A DNA stretch of 64,000 bases from Flavivirga eckloniae (GTDB lineage: Bacteria > Bacteroidota > Bacteroidia > Flavobacteriales > Flavobacteriaceae). A model generated the notes under the pieces. It saw only the letters and a list, made by a program, of their open reading frames with translations. It was not told the origin of the DNA and searched no databases. Both the position numbers and the translations under genes were made by a program. The DNA lies in assembly GCF_002886045.1 (NCBI RefSeq), contig NZ_CP025791.1, forward strand, positions 3,177,001 through 3,241,000, written 5' to 3'. Below are positions 63,702-64,000 of the stretch, piece by piece (the first letter of the stretch is position 1; each line of letters starts with the position of its first letter).

Positions 63702-64000
63702 ATGAAAACAAATGATTTAGAAGAAAGAATAATTGATTTTGCTGTTTCGATAATTAACTTAATAGAAGATGTGAAAAATAGTTATGCAGGTAATTATTAC
63801 GGAAACCAATTAATACGTTCTTCAGGTTCTCCTGCTCTCAATTATGGAGAAGCTAGGAGTGCCGAATCTCATAAAGATTTTGTTCATAAAATGGGAATCT
63901 GTTTAAAGGAACTTAGAGAATCATATAACTGTTTAAGGATAATTAATAAAGCTAATTTATTTAATGGAAATCAAGTTAAAATGAATAAAGCTTTAGATGA
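63702..64000 (+). CDS. Four-helix-bundle protein (S23/23S rRNA intervening-sequence type), partial
   Basis: The frame begins at ATG 63702 (MKTNDLEERIIDFAVSIINL) and runs off the window. It shows the family pattern DLEERIIDFAVSII, then NYYGNQLIRSSGSPALNYGEARSAES, then KDFVHKMGICLKELRESYNCLRII. The family was first seen in intervening sequences of 23S rRNA genes, but many copies are free-standing; function is unknown. It lies 53 nt after batC, where batD would normally follow, behind a spacer of TTAACGA/TTGATTAACAAG repeats. The true end is outside the window. Confidence 0.85.
   Translation, partial: MKTNDLEERIIDFAVSIINLIEDVKNSYAGNYYGNQLIRSSGSPALNYGEARSAESHKDFVHKMGICLKELRESYNCLRIINKANLFNGNQVKMNKALD

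Overview
The window is chromosomal DNA from a low-GC member of the Flavobacteriaceae (Bacteroidota). The evidence is the lineage-typical gene content: type IX secretion (T9SS) type B sorting domains, a PorP/SprF partner, an IPExxxVDY protein, an OmpA protein with thrombospondin-3 repeats, a Bat (aerotolerance) operon, and promoters fitting the Bacteroidota pattern (TTTG, about 19-21 nt, TAnnTTTG). I saw no rRNA, tRNA, CRISPR array, transposase or phage module. Nearly all genes are intact.

Layout. 1-9.5 kb (minus strand): an AddA-type helicase/nuclease and an AddB-type nuclease separated by an abundant-type OmpA gene, then a hydrolase and a small secreted protein. 9.6-19.4 kb (plus): a Mn-type superoxide dismutase, then a 2568-residue T9SS adhesin-like protein (two BspA arrays, twelve Fn3-like repeats, sorting domain) coupled to its PorP/SprF partner. 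19.4-20.1 kb is non-coding and holds a duplicated hairpin element. 20.1-25.2 kb (minus): purF, a PfkB kinase, RNase H, a cyclase-family enzyme and purN. 25.4-29.8 kb (plus): acpP-fabF-rnc-IPExxxVDY-pyk, a core lipid/RNA/glycolysis cluster. 30-33.4 kb (minus): an ECF sigma factor, its anti-sigma factor, a lipoprotein and an LTxxQ periplasmic protein, which look like an envelope-sensing operon. 33.5-36.7 kb: dinB, and a tight CYTH/YCII/EEP trio. 36.7-48.8 kb: pbpC and an alpha-2-macroglobulin gene, normally neighbours, here split by about 4 kb of accessory genes bounded by related direct repeats. 48.9-56.7 kb: asparaginase-type hydrolase, CAP lipoprotein, ALDH7-type dehydrogenase, AlbA_2 protein, phosphodiester glycosidase, SDR and DUF4382 lipoprotein. 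56.9-64 kb (plus): moxR, DUF58, BatD/DUF4381-like, batA, batB, batC, then a four-helix-bundle (S23-type) gene running off the end.

Most notable: (1) the interrupted A2M/pbpC pair with flanking repeats; (2) a T9SS cargo gene inside that insert whose evident signal peptide lacks any standard start codon; (3) five GC-rich 297-bp repeats in the giant adhesin, arranged A-B-A-B-A; (4) a duplicated hairpin plus 43-nt conserved element behind porP/sprF; (5) an S23-type gene and spacer-like simple repeats within the bat operon, one of which appears to encode part of a signal peptide. No wholly new defence or biosynthetic system was evident. All family calls are made by eye from protein motifs.
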